DNA from: Pacificoceanicola sp049341065
GTDB taxonomy: Bacteria; Pseudomonadota; Alphaproteobacteria; Rhodobacterales; Rhodobacteraceae
Direction: 5' to 3'
Length of the DNA stretch: 64,000 nucleotides
Assembly (NCBI RefSeq): GCF_049341065.1
Contig: NZ_JBMPIX010000007.1
Span: 62,001-126,000 of the forward strand
Shown here: positions 28,880 through 38,341 of the stretch, in pieces
Position numbering within the stretch: position 1 is the stretch's first letter
How the letters are laid out: each line of letters begins with the position of its first letter
Translations under genes and position numbers: made by a program
Notes under the pieces: generated by a model
Database searches by the model: none
The model's input: the letters and a program-made list of their open reading frames with translations, nothing else
What the model was told of the DNA's origin: nothing

Positions 28880-29512
28880 TCAGCGCGTTCCGAACATCCG
28901 GTCGCCCGCATCGCCGAGGCCGGGTACGATATAGCCCTTTTCGTTCAGCCGTTCATCCAGCGAGGCAGTGACGATGGGCACATCCGGATGTGCCTCTTTC
29001 ATGCGGGCAACGCCTTCGGGGGCGGCCAGCAGGCAAAGAAAGCGAATTTCCTTCGCCCCGGCCGCTTTGACCATGTCGATTGCCGCAACCGAGCTGTTGC
29101 CCGTGGCCAACATCGGATCGACAACGATGGTCAAGCGTTCTTCAAGCCCCTTGGGCAACTTGTTGTAATACTCGACCGGCTGCAGGGTTTCCTCATCTCG
29201 GTATAGACCGACAAAGCCGACACGCGCCGAGGGGATCAGCTCCAGTATCCCGTCCAGTAGCCCGTTTCCAGCCCGCAGGATCGAGACCAGCGCCAGCTTT
29301 TTGCCCGCGATCACCGGCGCTTCCATCGGGCAAAGTGGCGTTTCTACGGTTTCGGTCGTCAATGGAATATTGCGCGTGACCTCATAGGCCAGCAGCAGGC
29401 TTATCTCGCGCAGCAAGCGGCGGAATTTCCCGGTCGAGCAATCGACCTTGCGCATCTGCGTCAACTTGTGCTGCACCAACGGGTGGTCAACGATGGTCAG
29501 ATGGTCGGTCAT
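28880..29512 (-). CDS. upp: Uracil phosphoribosyltransferase
   Basis: This enzyme converts uracil and PRPP to UMP in pyrimidine salvage. The 210-residue product matches the family length. It has ILRAGNGLLDGILELIP, the loop LYRDEETLQPVEYYNKLP, and the PRPP-binding motif VDPMLATGNSSVAA. It is the last gene of the cdd-deoA-deoB-add-upp operon; its ATG overlaps the add stop as ATGA. With the upstream deaminase and phosphorylase genes it returns free uracil to nucleotides. Confidence 0.97.
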   Translation of the reverse strand: MTDHLTIVDHPLVQHKLTQMRKVDCSTGKFRRLLREISLLLAYEVTRNIPLTTETVETPLCPMEAPVIAGKKLALVSILRAGNGLLDGILELIPSARVGFVGLYRDEETLQPVEYYNKLPKGLEERLTIVVDPMLATGNSSVAAIDMVKAAGAKEIRFLCLLAAPEGVARMKEAHPDVPIVTASLDERLNEKGYIVPGLGDAGDRMFGTR

Positions 29513-30513
29513 GGCCTCTCCAGTTTCTTGAGGATCGCGTCGCGTGTGTCCGCATCGCAGAATGCGGCCTGCATAGCGGTGCGGTTCAGTTCGGTGAAAA
29601 TCTCTTCGTCCCAGCCAAAGGTTTTGGCAAGGGCATCGTATTCGCGTCGCATGGTTGTGTGAAAGAACGGCGGATCGTCGGTCGAGACCGTCACGTTCAC
29701 GCCGCGGTCGCGCAGTTGTTCGATGGGATGTTTGTCGAGGCTGGGAAAGACCCCCAGAAAAACATTGGAGCCAGGGCAGACCTCAAGCGTGACGCCCTGT
29801 TCTGCCAGCATATCGACCACCGCCAGATCGCCAATGGCGCGCACGCCATGGCCGATGCGGGACACGCCCAGATCCTCGACCGCCTCGCGCACCTCCTGCG
29901 GGCCGCGCCATTCGCCCGCGTGACTGGTCAGATGCAACCCCGCCTCGCGCGCCATATCGAAACTGTAGGCATAGTCGCGCTGCTTGCCCTTGTTCTCATC
30001 CCCCGCCATGCCAAAGCCGACCAGCCAATCATCCGCCGTTTCAGCGGCGCAAAGCGCGGCGGTCTTGGCCTGTTCAGGGCCGAAATGGCGGATGCAGGTG
30101 ACCACGCCCCGCAGGGTGATGCCATGGGACTTTTCAGCGGCCTCGGCGGCTTCGCGGATGGCATGCAGGTATTCGCGCCAAGCCGCGACGTCACCGCCGC
30201 CGCAGAAATCGGGGCTTAGAAAGGTTTCGGAATAGACGACGCCGTTTTCTGCACTTTGCTCAAGCACGGCGGTGCAAAGGCGGGCGAAATCCTCGGGCGT
30301 CTTGAGAACCGATGTCGCAGCCTCGTAAACGCTGAGGAAATGCACGAAATCGCGGTAAGCGTAGGAGCCGTCCTCGTTGAAGATCCGGCTGAGGTCGATG
30401 TTCTTTTCCTTGGCCAGCCCGCGGATGAAGGCAGGCGGCGCGCCGCCTTCGAAATGCAGGTGCAATTCGGTCTTGGGCAGATTGATGATCTGGTGAAGCT
30501 GGTCTTCGTTCAT
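29509..30513 (-). CDS. add: Adenosine deaminase
   Basis: This metal-dependent deaminase converts adenosine (and probably deoxyadenosine) to inosine. The 334-residue product has the N-terminal metal ligands in LPKTELHLHFEGG (HxH), the catalytic stretch GFGMAGDENKGK, the third metal His in LHLTSHAGEWRGP, RIGHGVRA, and the final Asp pair in VSTDDPPFF. An adenine-deaminase specificity within the same fold cannot be excluded. The frame is open to 30555; the ATG at 30513 has AAGGA about 7 bases upstream and gives the usual N-terminus. It lies between deoB and upp. Confidence 0.93.
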   Translation of the reverse strand: MNEDQLHQIINLPKTELHLHFEGGAPPAFIRGLAKEKNIDLSRIFNEDGSYAYRDFVHFLSVYEAATSVLKTPEDFARLCTAVLEQSAENGVVYSETFLSPDFCGGGDVAAWREYLHAIREAAEAAEKSHGITLRGVVTCIRHFGPEQAKTAALCAAETADDWLVGFGMAGDENKGKQRDYAYSFDMAREAGLHLTSHAGEWRGPQEVREAVEDLGVSRIGHGVRAIGDLAVVDMLAEQGVTLEVCPGSNVFLGVFPSLDKHPIEQLRDRGVNVTVSTDDPPFFHTTMRREYDALAKTFGWDEEIFTELNRTAMQAAFCDADTRDAILKKLERP

Positions 30514-30551
30514 GTCTTGTCCTTCTGGCCCATGTCGGGCTGCGCGTCCCG

Positions 30552-31763
30552 TCACAGAACGTTTTTCCCGGGCCCTTGCGGCTGCACGCCCAGATACGCC
30601 GCCACGCTGGCCGCGACATCGACAAAGCCGATCTGCCCGATCTCTCCTGCGCCAAGGCCCGCGATCACCACCGGCACCCGCTCGCGGGTGTGATCGGTGC
30701 CATGCCAGGACGGATCATTGCCATGGTCTGCCGTGATCAACAGCATGTCGCCTGCGCGCAGGCGCGACAGCAGCTTGCCCAGCTCCGCATCGAACCATTC
30801 CAGATGCCGCGCATAACCCGAGATATCGCGGCGATGGCCATAAAGGCTGTCGAACTCGACGAAATTGGCGAAGGTCAGGCTGCCCTCTTCGGCCTCGTCA
30901 ATCAGATCGGAAAGATGGGTCATCAACGCGGCGTCCGGGCCTTTGCGCACGTCGTCGATCCCGGTCATCGAAAAGATATCCCCGATCTTGCCCACCGCAT
31001 GGACCCGGCGCCCGGCGTCCTGCACCCAGTTGGTCAGAACCGGACCCGGCGGGGCGATGGCATAATCGTGGCGGTTCGATGTGCGGGTAAAATTGCCCGG
31101 CGAGCCAACAAATGGACGGGCGATCACGCGGCCCAGCCTAAGCTTATGCAAATGCGGCGCAAGGGTTTCGCAAAGGCGCAGCAGACGGTCGAGACCAAAG
31201 CTTTGCTCGTGTGCGGCGACCTGAAAGACGCTGTCGATCGAGGTGTAACAGATCGGCTGGCCGGTGCGCATATGCTCTTCGCCGAATTGCTCGATCATCG
31301 TGGTGCCAGAGCCGTGGCAATTGCCGAGGATGCCGTCCACACCCGCGATCTGGCACACCAGATCGGTGATCTCCTGCGGAAAGGCGGGCACGGTTTTCGG
31401 GAAATAGTACCAATCCCACGGCACCGGTAGGCCCGCCAGCTCCCAATGGCCCGACGGGGTGTCCTTGCCGTTCGACACCTCGGTCGCGGCGCCCCACCGC
31501 CCTGACAAAGATGTCGGGCATAGCCCCGGCCTGACGGTCCCCGAGGCCAGTTCAAGCGCATTGAACAGACCCAGGCCAGCCATTGTCGGCAGATGCAGCG
31601 GCCCCGAGCGTCCCTGTTCGGCACGGCCTTCCGCGCAGGCGTCAGCGATATGGCCAAGGGTGCATGCGCCGGTGTCCGGCTGATCGTCGTTAAAGAACTG
31701 ATCGGCATCCGGGGCGCCACCGATGCCGACGGAATCCATGACGACCAGAAAGGCACGGCTCAT
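30552..31763 (-). CDS. deoB: Phosphopentomutase
   Basis: This mutase interconverts (deoxy)ribose 1-phosphate and 5-phosphate, linking nucleoside cleavage to sugar metabolism. The 403-residue product begins MSRAFLVVMDSVGIGGAPDA, the metal- and phosphate-binding N-terminus of the family. It contains SGHWELAGLP and the C-terminal metal site LLITADHGNDPSWHGTDHTRE. The frame is open to 31880, but the ATG at 31763 overlaps the deoA stop as ATGA and matches the family start. It is 38 bases upstream of add. Confidence 0.97.
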   Translation of the reverse strand: MSRAFLVVMDSVGIGGAPDADQFFNDDQPDTGACTLGHIADACAEGRAEQGRSGPLHLPTMAGLGLFNALELASGTVRPGLCPTSLSGRWGAATEVSNGKDTPSGHWELAGLPVPWDWYYFPKTVPAFPQEITDLVCQIAGVDGILGNCHGSGTTMIEQFGEEHMRTGQPICYTSIDSVFQVAAHEQSFGLDRLLRLCETLAPHLHKLRLGRVIARPFVGSPGNFTRTSNRHDYAIAPPGPVLTNWVQDAGRRVHAVGKIGDIFSMTGIDDVRKGPDAALMTHLSDLIDEAEEGSLTFANFVEFDSLYGHRRDISGYARHLEWFDAELGKLLSRLRAGDMLLITADHGNDPSWHGTDHTRERVPVVIAGLGAGEIGQIGFVDVAASVAAYLGVQPQGPGKNVL

Positions 31764-33052
31764 GCAATGCGCTCCCGCACGAGCGGCGCGACCTTGGGGG
31801 CTTTGCCCATCCGGATGGCGGCGCGGATCACGCGCTCGGCCTCGTCCGCCTCTTCCAGTCGGGCGGCGTGGATGCGGCAAAGCGGCTGGCCCTTTTCGAC
31901 CTTGGCGCCCAGATGGACAACTTCGGAAAGGCCAACCATCGGGTTGATCTGGTCCGTTTCCACCTGCCGTCCGCCACCAAGCGCAACAACGGCCAGCCCC
32001 AGTGCCTCGCCGTCGATACTGGCGATTTGACCGGAGCTTTCGGCCTCGACCGCGCGGATCACCGGGGCCTCGGGCATGAAGCGGCGCCAGTCCTCGACAA
32101 AACTGATCGGGCCACCAAGACCGTAAACCATCTTGCCAAAACGCTCTGCAGCCGCGCCCGAAGCGATGATCTCGCGCAGCTTATCCTCCCCGCCCTTGAT
32201 GCCGACGCTTTCCAGCACCTCAGCGCCCAGCGCGACAGACAGATCATGCAGCGGACCCTGATCCAACCCGGTGAGCACGCGCATTGCAGCATCGACCTCC
32301 AAGGCGTTGCCCAGCGAGGGCGCCAAGGGTTCATCCATTCCGGTGATCAACACCGTTGTCTTGCAGCCCGCGCCATTTGCTGTGTCGACCATGGCCCGAG
32401 ACAAGGCGCGGGCTTCGTCCACATGTTTCATGAAGGCGCCACTGCCGACTTTGACGTCCAGAACCAGCGCCTCGAGCCCCGCCGCAAGCTTTTTTGACAG
32501 GATCGAGGCGCAGATCAGATCAAGGCTTTCGACCGTCCCGGTGACATCGCGTACAGCATAAAGGCGTTTGTCCGCAGGCGCGATGGCAGCGCTGGCCCCG
32601 ACGATGGCGCAACCGGCCTCGGCCACGACCTTGCGAAAGCGGCGTTCATCCGGCGAAGTCAGGTAGCCTGGAATCGCGTCGAGTTTGTCGAGCGTGCCGC
32701 CAGTGTGGCCCAAACCGCGCCCTGAAATCATCGGGACATAGACGCCGCAGGCCGCCAGCGCGGGCGCCAGCACAAGCGAGGTGCAATCGCCAACCCCGCC
32801 GGTCGAATGCTTGTCCGCGACCGGACCGTCCAGATCCCACTGCATGACATGACCTGAATCGCGCATCGCAAGGGTCAGCGCGACGCGCCCCTCTTCGCTC
32901 AGTCCCCGCAGGCAGACCCCCATGGCGAAGGCCCCGGCCTGCGCGTCAGATACGCTGCCATCAGCCAGTCCCTTGGCAAACCAGCGCAGATCCGAGGGCG
33001 AGACGTCTTCGCCTTTGCGCAGATGGGCGATGATGCGGCGGGCGTCGGTCAT
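31760..33052 (-). CDS. deoA: Thymidine phosphorylase
   Basis: This enzyme cleaves thymidine or deoxyuridine with phosphate to give the base and deoxyribose 1-phosphate. The 430-residue product has DKHSTGGVGDCTSLVLAP (phosphate-binding), MISGRGLGHTGGTLDKLDAI (family signature), and KVGSGAFMKHVDEA. Its start overlaps the cdd stop and its stop overlaps the deoB start, each by four bases (ATGA). The product feeds DeoB. Confidence 0.97.
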   Translation of the reverse strand: MTDARRIIAHLRKGEDVSPSDLRWFAKGLADGSVSDAQAGAFAMGVCLRGLSEEGRVALTLAMRDSGHVMQWDLDGPVADKHSTGGVGDCTSLVLAPALAACGVYVPMISGRGLGHTGGTLDKLDAIPGYLTSPDERRFRKVVAEAGCAIVGASAAIAPADKRLYAVRDVTGTVESLDLICASILSKKLAAGLEALVLDVKVGSGAFMKHVDEARALSRAMVDTANGAGCKTTVLITGMDEPLAPSLGNALEVDAAMRVLTGLDQGPLHDLSVALGAEVLESVGIKGGEDKLREIIASGAAAERFGKMVYGLGGPISFVEDWRRFMPEAPVIRAVEAESSGQIASIDGEALGLAVVALGGGRQVETDQINPMVGLSEVVHLGAKVEKGQPLCRIHAARLEEADEAERVIRAAIRMGKAPKVAPLVRERIA

Positions 33053-33441
33053 GTGCGATCCATGTGGTCTTTGCCAAAGGCTCCGGGCAACAACTCGGCC
33101 ACGGTGGTCACGAATTCGGCGCCATCGGTGGTGGCGAGGGTCACCTTCACGTCCCCCTTGGCGAATTCCGCCAGTTTCTGGCGACAGCCGCCGCAGGGCG
33201 GCACCGGCGCGGGACTGTCGGCGATCACATAAACCTCGGCGATCTCGGTCTCGCCTGTGGCGATCATGGCGGCGATGGCGCCAGCCTCGGCGCAGGTGCC
33301 TTCGGGATAGGCTACGTTTTCAACGTTACACCCCACATGAGTCGCCCCCGAAGTGCTGCGCATCGCGGCGCCCACCTTGAACCGGGAATAAGGGACATAA
33401 GCGTTTTCGCGGACCGCACGGGCCGCGTCGGACAAAGACAT
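33049..33441 (-). CDS. cdd: Cytidine deaminase
   Basis: This zinc enzyme deaminates cytidine and deoxycytidine to uridine derivatives. The 130-residue product has the catalytic zinc motif NVAYPEGTCAEAGAI, in which the first ligand is Cys as in the tetrameric class, and PPCGGCRQ with the other two Cys ligands. The frame is open to 33498. I chose the ATG at 33441 because GAGGGAG lies about 9 bases upstream and the product then has the usual length. It is the first gene of the salvage operon and is divergent from maeB, so the operon promoter probably lies in 33442-33649. Confidence 0.96.
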   Translation of the reverse strand: MSLSDAARAVRENAYVPYSRFKVGAAMRSTSGATHVGCNVENVAYPEGTCAEAGAIAAMIATGETEIAEVYVIADSPAPVPPCGGCRQKLAEFAKGDVKVTLATTDGAEFVTTVAELLPGAFGKDHMDRT

Positions 33442-33649
33442 GATGGTGACTCCCTCAGAGCGAACCCCCATGTTGCGAAGCGCCCGCTCCGAATGCAAGG
33501 GGCCATCGGACGTTGACCAAGGGGGAATTCCCGTAAGAATAGCGCAAGGGGATTTTCAAGCGCAGCATGAAACTGCTATGCGGCAGCGGTGGCTGGTCGC
33601 CATCAGGAAAGTTGGTTTAATGGTAAACCAAACCCACGGGAGGGAAGAA

Positions 33650-35929
33650 ATGACTGAGTCCGCCAAGGAAACGCTGCGTCAGGCAGCCTTGTTCTATCAC
33701 GAGTTCCCAAAACCCGGAAAGCTTGAGATCCGGGCGACCAAGCCGCTGGCCAACGGCCGCGACCTGTCCCGCGCCTATTCCCCGGGCGTCGCCGAGGCCT
33801 GCCTTGAGATCAAGGCCAACCCGGCCGATGCCGCACGCTATACGGCCAAGGGCAACCTCGTTGCGGTCGTGTCGAACGGAACGGCGGTGCTGGGCCTTGG
33901 CAATATCGGCGCGCTGGCCAGCAAACCGGTGATGGAGGGCAAGGCTGTCCTCTTCAAGAAATTCGCCAATATCGACTGCTTTGATCTGGAGGTCGATGAA
34001 TCCGACCCCGAAAAGCTGGCTGATATCGTCTGCGCGCTGGGGCCTACCTTTGGTGCGATCAACCTTGAGGACATCAAAGCCCCCGACTGCTTCATCGTCG
34101 AAAAAATCTGCCGCGAGCGAATGAACATCCCGGTTTTCCATGACGACCAGCACGGCACCGCCATCGTGGTCGGCGCCGCGGCAACCAATGCTTTGCATGT
34201 CGCCAAGAAGGCCTGGGGCGACATCAAGGTTGTCAGCACCGGCGGCGGCGCCGCGGGGATCGCCTGCCTCAACATGCTGGTCAAGCTGGGCGTCAAGCGC
34301 GAGAATATCTGGCTCTGCGACATTCACGGGCTGGTCTACGAAGGCCGGGCCGAGGATATGAACCCGCAAAAGGCTGCATTTGCGCAGCCTTCAGACCTGC
34401 GCGCACTGGACGATGTGATCGACGGCGCCGACCTTTTCCTTGGCCTCTCCGGACCGGGTGTGCTGAAGCCTGAACAGGTGGCCAAGATGGCCAAGCGCCC
34501 GATCGTCTTTGCGCTGGCCAACCCGACCCCGGAAATCATGCCCGACCTCGCCCGCGAAGTGGCCCCGGATGCGATCATCGCCACAGGGCGCAGCGATTTT
34601 CCCAATCAGGTAAACAACGTCCTGTGTTTCCCCTTCATTTTCCGCGGCGCTCTGGACGTGGGCGCGACCGAGATCAACGATGCCATGGAAGTGGCCTGCG
34701 TCGAGGGCATCGCCGCCCTCGCCCGCGCCACCACCAGCGCCGAGGCCGCCGCCGCCTATGCCGGCGAACAGCTGACCTTTGGCGCCGATTACCTGATCCC
34801 GAAACCTTTTGACCCGCGCCTGTCCGGTGTCGTCTCGACCGCCGTGGCGCGTGCGGCGATGGAAACCGGTGTCGCCACCCGCCCGGTCCAGGATCTGAAG
34901 GCCTACAAGGCGCATCTTGACGCAAGCGTCTACAAATCGGCGTTGCTAATGCGGCCGGTGTTTCAGGCCGCGCGCACAGCTTCGCGCAAGATCGTCTTTG
35001 CCGAAGGCGAGGACGAGCGCGTGTTGCGCGCCGCGCAGGCCATCCTTGAGGAAACCACCGAACAGCCGATCCTGATCGGTCGCCCCGAGGTGATCGCCCA
35101 CCGCTGCGAACGCATGGGCCTGAACATCGGACCAGACAAAGGCCTTGAGATCGTCAACCCGGAGAACGACCCGCGTTATCGCGACTATTGGGGCACCTAC
35201 CACGAGTTGATGGCTCGGCGCGGCGTAACCCCCGATCTGGCCCGCGCCATAATGCGCACCAACACCACCGCCATCGGCGCCGTCATGGTGCATCGCGGCG
35301 AGGCAGATTCGCTGATCTGCGGCACCTTTGGCGAATTCCGCTGGCACCTGAACTATGTCACGCAGGTTCTTGGCTCGCAGCGGCACCGGCCCAATGGCGC
35401 GCTGTCGATGATGATCCTCGAAGACGGGCCGCTGTTTTTGGCTGACACGCATGTCTCGGCCCTGCCGACGCCCGAACAGCTTGCTGAAACCGCCATCGGC
35501 GCGGCGCGCCACGCCCGCCGTTTCGGGGTCGAGCCACGCATCGCCTTTTGTTCGCAGTCGCAGTTCGGCAACCAGGCCGAAGGCTCGGGCAAGCGGCTGC
35601 GTGATGCCATTGCCCTGCTGGACGCCATGCGCACCGATTTCCAGTACGAAGGCGAGATGAATGTCGATGCCGCCCTCGACCCCGAGTTGCGTGACCGCCT
35701 GCTGCCCGGTGGCCGCCTCGAGGGCGTCGCCAACGTGCTGATCTTTGGCCACGCCGACGCCGCCTCCGCCACGCGCAACATCCTCAAGATGAAGGCTGGC
35801 GGACTTGAGGTTGGGCCGATCCTGATGGGTATGGGCAACCGCGCCCACGTGGTCACGCCCGGCATCACAACGCGCGGATTGCTGAACATGGCCGCGATCG
35901 CCGGTACGCCGGTGGCGCATTACGGCTGA
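33650..35929 (+). CDS. maeB: NADP-dependent malic enzyme with phosphotransacetylase-like domain
   Basis: This enzyme decarboxylates malate to pyruvate with NADP, supplying NADPH and pyruvate. The 759-residue product has the malic enzyme domain in residues about 1-430 (LSRAYSPGVAEACLEI, VFHDDQHGTAIVVGAAATNA, STGGGAAGIACLNMLVKLG). A C-terminal phosphate acetyltransferase-like domain follows (KIVFAEGEDERVLRAAQAIL, NVLIFGHADAASATRNIL); in this fused family it is regulatory rather than catalytic. The frame is open from 33440, but GGGAGGGAAG directly precedes the ATG at 33650, which gives the standard length. Confidence 0.96.
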   Translation: MTESAKETLRQAALFYHEFPKPGKLEIRATKPLANGRDLSRAYSPGVAEACLEIKANPADAARYTAKGNLVAVVSNGTAVLGLGNIGALASKPVMEGKAVLFKKFANIDCFDLEVDESDPEKLADIVCALGPTFGAINLEDIKAPDCFIVEKICRERMNIPVFHDDQHGTAIVVGAAATNALHVAKKAWGDIKVVSTGGGAAGIACLNMLVKLGVKRENIWLCDIHGLVYEGRAEDMNPQKAAFAQPSDLRALDDVIDGADLFLGLSGPGVLKPEQVAKMAKRPIVFALANPTPEIMPDLAREVAPDAIIATGRSDFPNQVNNVLCFPFIFRGALDVGATEINDAMEVACVEGIAALARATTSAEAAAAYAGEQLTFGADYLIPKPFDPRLSGVVSTAVARAAMETGVATRPVQDLKAYKAHLDASVYKSALLMRPVFQAARTASRKIVFAEGEDERVLRAAQAILEETTEQPILIGRPEVIAHRCERMGLNIGPDKGLEIVNPENDPRYRDYWGTYHELMARRGVTPDLARAIMRTNTTAIGAVMVHRGEADSLICGTFGEFRWHLNYVTQVLGSQRHRPNGALSMMILEDGPLFLADTHVSALPTPEQLAETAIGAARHARRFGVEPRIAFCSQSQFGNQAEGSGKRLRDAIALLDAMRTDFQYEGEMNVDAALDPELRDRLLPGGRLEGVANVLIFGHADAASATRNILKMKAGGLEVGPILMGMGNRAHVVTPGITTRGLLNMAAIAGTPVAHYG

Positions 35930-35948
35930 TCCCGCAGCGAGTCGCCTC

Positions 35949-36061
35949 TTTGCACCCGTGAGGTTTGCAGATTTGCAAATCCCACGGGCTTTTGCAGGTG
36001 GCAGGCAAATTTCAAGAAGGTTTGCAAAAATTCGCAACCTCAACTCGTCGAAATTCGCAAA
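35949..36061 (+). promoter_or_regulatory. Cluster of TTTGCAAA-like half-sites upstream of prpE (candidate ScfR/PccR operator)
   Basis: Two perfect TTTGCAAA words (35972-35979, 36021-36028) lie in a 113-base stretch. Close variants sit at 35949 (TTTGCACC), 35964 (TTTGCAGA), 35991 (TTTGCAGG), 36005 (GCAAATTT), 36031 (TTCGCAAC) and 36054 (TTCGCAAA). The cluster lies 98-210 bases before the prpE ATG. TTTGCAAA-spacer-TTTGCAAA is the operator type reported for the propionyl-CoA regulator PccR of Rhodobacter sphaeroides and related ScfR proteins, so control of prpE by such a regulator is a good inference. No ScfR gene is in the window. Confidence 0.6.
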
Positions 36062-36158
36062 CTTCCTGCGGTAACTTGTCCTGTCAGGCGCCAACAGGCT
36101 TGCCCGATATGGCCGCCACCCCCTAAGCCCTTAACCAAGGACTTAGAGGAGGACGACC

Positions 36159-38051
36159 ATGGGATACAATGACGTCTATCAGGCTTGGAAGGCTGACCCA
36201 GAGGGCTTTTGGCTGGAACAGGCCAAGGCCATAGACTGGGACGAGGCCCCCAAGCAGGCACTTTTTGATCGCGGCGACCACATGTACGAATGGTTCGCTG
36301 ACGCCAAGGTGAACACCTGCTGGAACGCCGTGGATCGCCACGTCGAGGCAGGCCGGGGCGAGCAGACCGCGATTATCTACGACAGCCCCATCACCCACAC
36401 CAAGCGCGAGATTTCCTACGTGGAATTGCGCAACCGTGTTGCCAACCTTGCGGGCGCTCTGCGTGCCAAAGGCGTCGAAAAAGGCGACCGCGTCATCATC
36501 TACATGCCGATGATCCCCGAAGCGCTAGAGGCCATGCTTGCCTGTGCCCGTCTGGGCGCCGTCCACTCGGTGGTGTTTGGCGGCTTTGCCAGCAACGAAC
36601 TGGCCGTTCGGATCGACGATTGCGCCCCCAAGGCGATCATCGCCGCATCTTGCGGGATGGAGCCGGGCCGGGTCATCCACTACAAACCCCTGCTGGACGG
36701 TGCCATCGAACTGGCCACGCACAAGCCCGACTTCTGCGTGATCTTTCAGCGCGAACAAGAGGTCGCCAATCTGATCGAGGGCCGTGACTATAACTGGCAC
36801 GGGTTCCAGTACGGCACCGAGCCTGCGGAATGTGTCCCGGTTGAAGGCAACCACCCAGCCTATATTCTGTATACTTCGGGCACCACCGGCCAGCCCAAGG
36901 GCGTCGTGCGCCCCACTGCGGGCCATCTGGTCGCGTTGAACTGGAGCATGAAGAACCTCTACAACGTCGATCCCGGCGATGTGTTCTGGGCGGCCTCGGA
37001 TGTGGGCTGGGTCGTGGGGCACAGCTATATCTGCTACGGCCCGCTGATCCATGGCAACACCACCATCGTTTTCGAAGGCAAGCCCGTGGGCACCCCGGAT
37101 GCGGGCACCTTCTGGCGCGTGATTTCCGAGCACAAAGTAAAAAGCTTCTTCACCGCCCCCACCGCCTTTCGAGCGGTCAAGCGTGAAGACCCCAAAGGCG
37201 AATTCGTCGGCAAATACGACATGTCCTGCCTCAAGGCTGTTTATCTGGCGGGCGAACGCGCCGACCCGGACACCATCGTCTGGGCGCAAGACCAGCTCAA
37301 GGTGCCGGTGATCGACCATTGGTGGCAGACCGAAACTGGCTGGTGCATCGCGGGCAATCCCCTAGGGATCGAGGAACTGCCGACGAAACTCGGCAGCCCG
37401 GCAAAGCCCATGCCCGGCTATGACATCCAGATTCTCGACGAGGCAGGCCACCCGATGCCGCAGGGTGAACTTGGCGCGATTGCCGTCAAACTGCCCCTGC
37501 CCCCCGGCACGCTACCGACGCTTTGGAACGCCGAGGCGCGGTTCAAGAAAAGCTACCTCGACCACTTCCCCGGTTATTACGAGACCGGCGATGCGGGCAT
37601 GATCGACGAAGACGGCTATGTCTACATCATGGCGCGCACCGATGACGTGATCAACGTCGCGGGTCACCGTCTGTCCACCGGTGGCATGGAAGAGGTTCTG
37701 GCAAGCCACCCTGATGTCGCCGAATGCGCGGTGATCGGCGTGACTGACCAGCTCAAGGGGCAACTGCCGCTGGGCTTTTTGTGCCTGTCCTCGGATGTGA
37801 ACCGCCCGCACGACGAGATCGTCAAGGAATGCGTCAAGCTGGTGCGGGACAAGATCGGCCCGGTTGCCGCTTTCAAACTGGCCTGCGTGGTGGACCGTCT
37901 GCCCAAGACCCGCTCGGGCAAGATCCTGCGCGCTACCATGGTTAAGATCGCCGATAGCGAAGACTTCAAGCTGCCCGCAACCATTGATGATCCCGCCATT
38001 CTGGACGAGATCAAAGAGGCGCTTCAGACCCTCGGATACGCAAAAGTCTAA
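36159..38051 (+). CDS. prpE: Propionyl-CoA synthetase
   Basis: This AMP-forming ligase activates propionate (probably also acetate or acrylate) to the CoA ester. The 630-residue product has YTSGTTGQPKGVVRP as the ATP-binding loop, DHWWQTETGWCI, the hinge TGDAGMIDEDGYVYIMARTDD, and the C-terminal KTRSGKILR with the catalytic Lys. The GGFASNELAVRIDD block and the RPTAGHLVALNWS stretch are more PrpE-like than Acs-like. GAGGAGGACGACC precedes the ATG. Upstream is a cluster of propionate-regulator-type sites, and maeB precedes it. In roseobacters PrpE serves propionate and DMSP-derived C3 metabolism. Confidence 0.92.
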   Translation: MGYNDVYQAWKADPEGFWLEQAKAIDWDEAPKQALFDRGDHMYEWFADAKVNTCWNAVDRHVEAGRGEQTAIIYDSPITHTKREISYVELRNRVANLAGALRAKGVEKGDRVIIYMPMIPEALEAMLACARLGAVHSVVFGGFASNELAVRIDDCAPKAIIAASCGMEPGRVIHYKPLLDGAIELATHKPDFCVIFQREQEVANLIEGRDYNWHGFQYGTEPAECVPVEGNHPAYILYTSGTTGQPKGVVRPTAGHLVALNWSMKNLYNVDPGDVFWAASDVGWVVGHSYICYGPLIHGNTTIVFEGKPVGTPDAGTFWRVISEHKVKSFFTAPTAFRAVKREDPKGEFVGKYDMSCLKAVYLAGERADPDTIVWAQDQLKVPVIDHWWQTETGWCIAGNPLGIEELPTKLGSPAKPMPGYDIQILDEAGHPMPQGELGAIAVKLPLPPGTLPTLWNAEARFKKSYLDHFPGYYETGDAGMIDEDGYVYIMARTDDVINVAGHRLSTGGMEEVLASHPDVAECAVIGVTDQLKGQLPLGFLCLSSDVNRPHDEIVKECVKLVRDKIGPVAAFKLACVVDRLPKTRSGKILRATMVKIADSEDFKLPATIDDPAILDEIKEALQTLGYAKV

Positions 38052-38064
38052 GCCGGATTAAGAT

Positions 38065-38098
38065 GGGGCGGCGCGATCGAAATGGATCGCGCCGCCCC
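38065..38098 (+). terminator. Strong hairpin after prpE
   Basis: A perfect 14-base stem GGGGCGGCGCGATC (38065-38078) and GATCGCGCCGCCCC (38085-38098) with a 6-base loop starts 13 bases after the prpE stop. No T run follows, so it is a stable 3' hairpin and probable terminator rather than a textbook one. Confidence 0.6.
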
Positions 38099-38341
38099 AA
38101 ACCCCAAAGCCTAGGGTGCCTTGCCGACACATGGCCCACCAGAGACATGGGGACGATGTGGCCAATAGCGGCTTGGCCGAAATGTTAGGGGTGCGTTTAA
38201 GGATCCAAGTCTGGATCAATAAATACCGCGCCACTCAACGCGAAAAATCCACATCCCGACACGGTCACATCCGAAAATTGCATATGACCGTGCATTCCAT
38301 TTCGTTGCCAATCGAAACAACCTATAGATGCAAGCTAAATT
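38099..38341. other. Intergenic region, no gene seen
   Basis: Part of the 399-base gap between prpE (38051) and the Crp/Fnr gene (38451). It becomes richer in A and T towards the right. Apart from the prpE hairpin on its left and the promoter and operator elements on its right, I see no coding frame, repeat or RNA structure in it. Confidence 0.5.
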
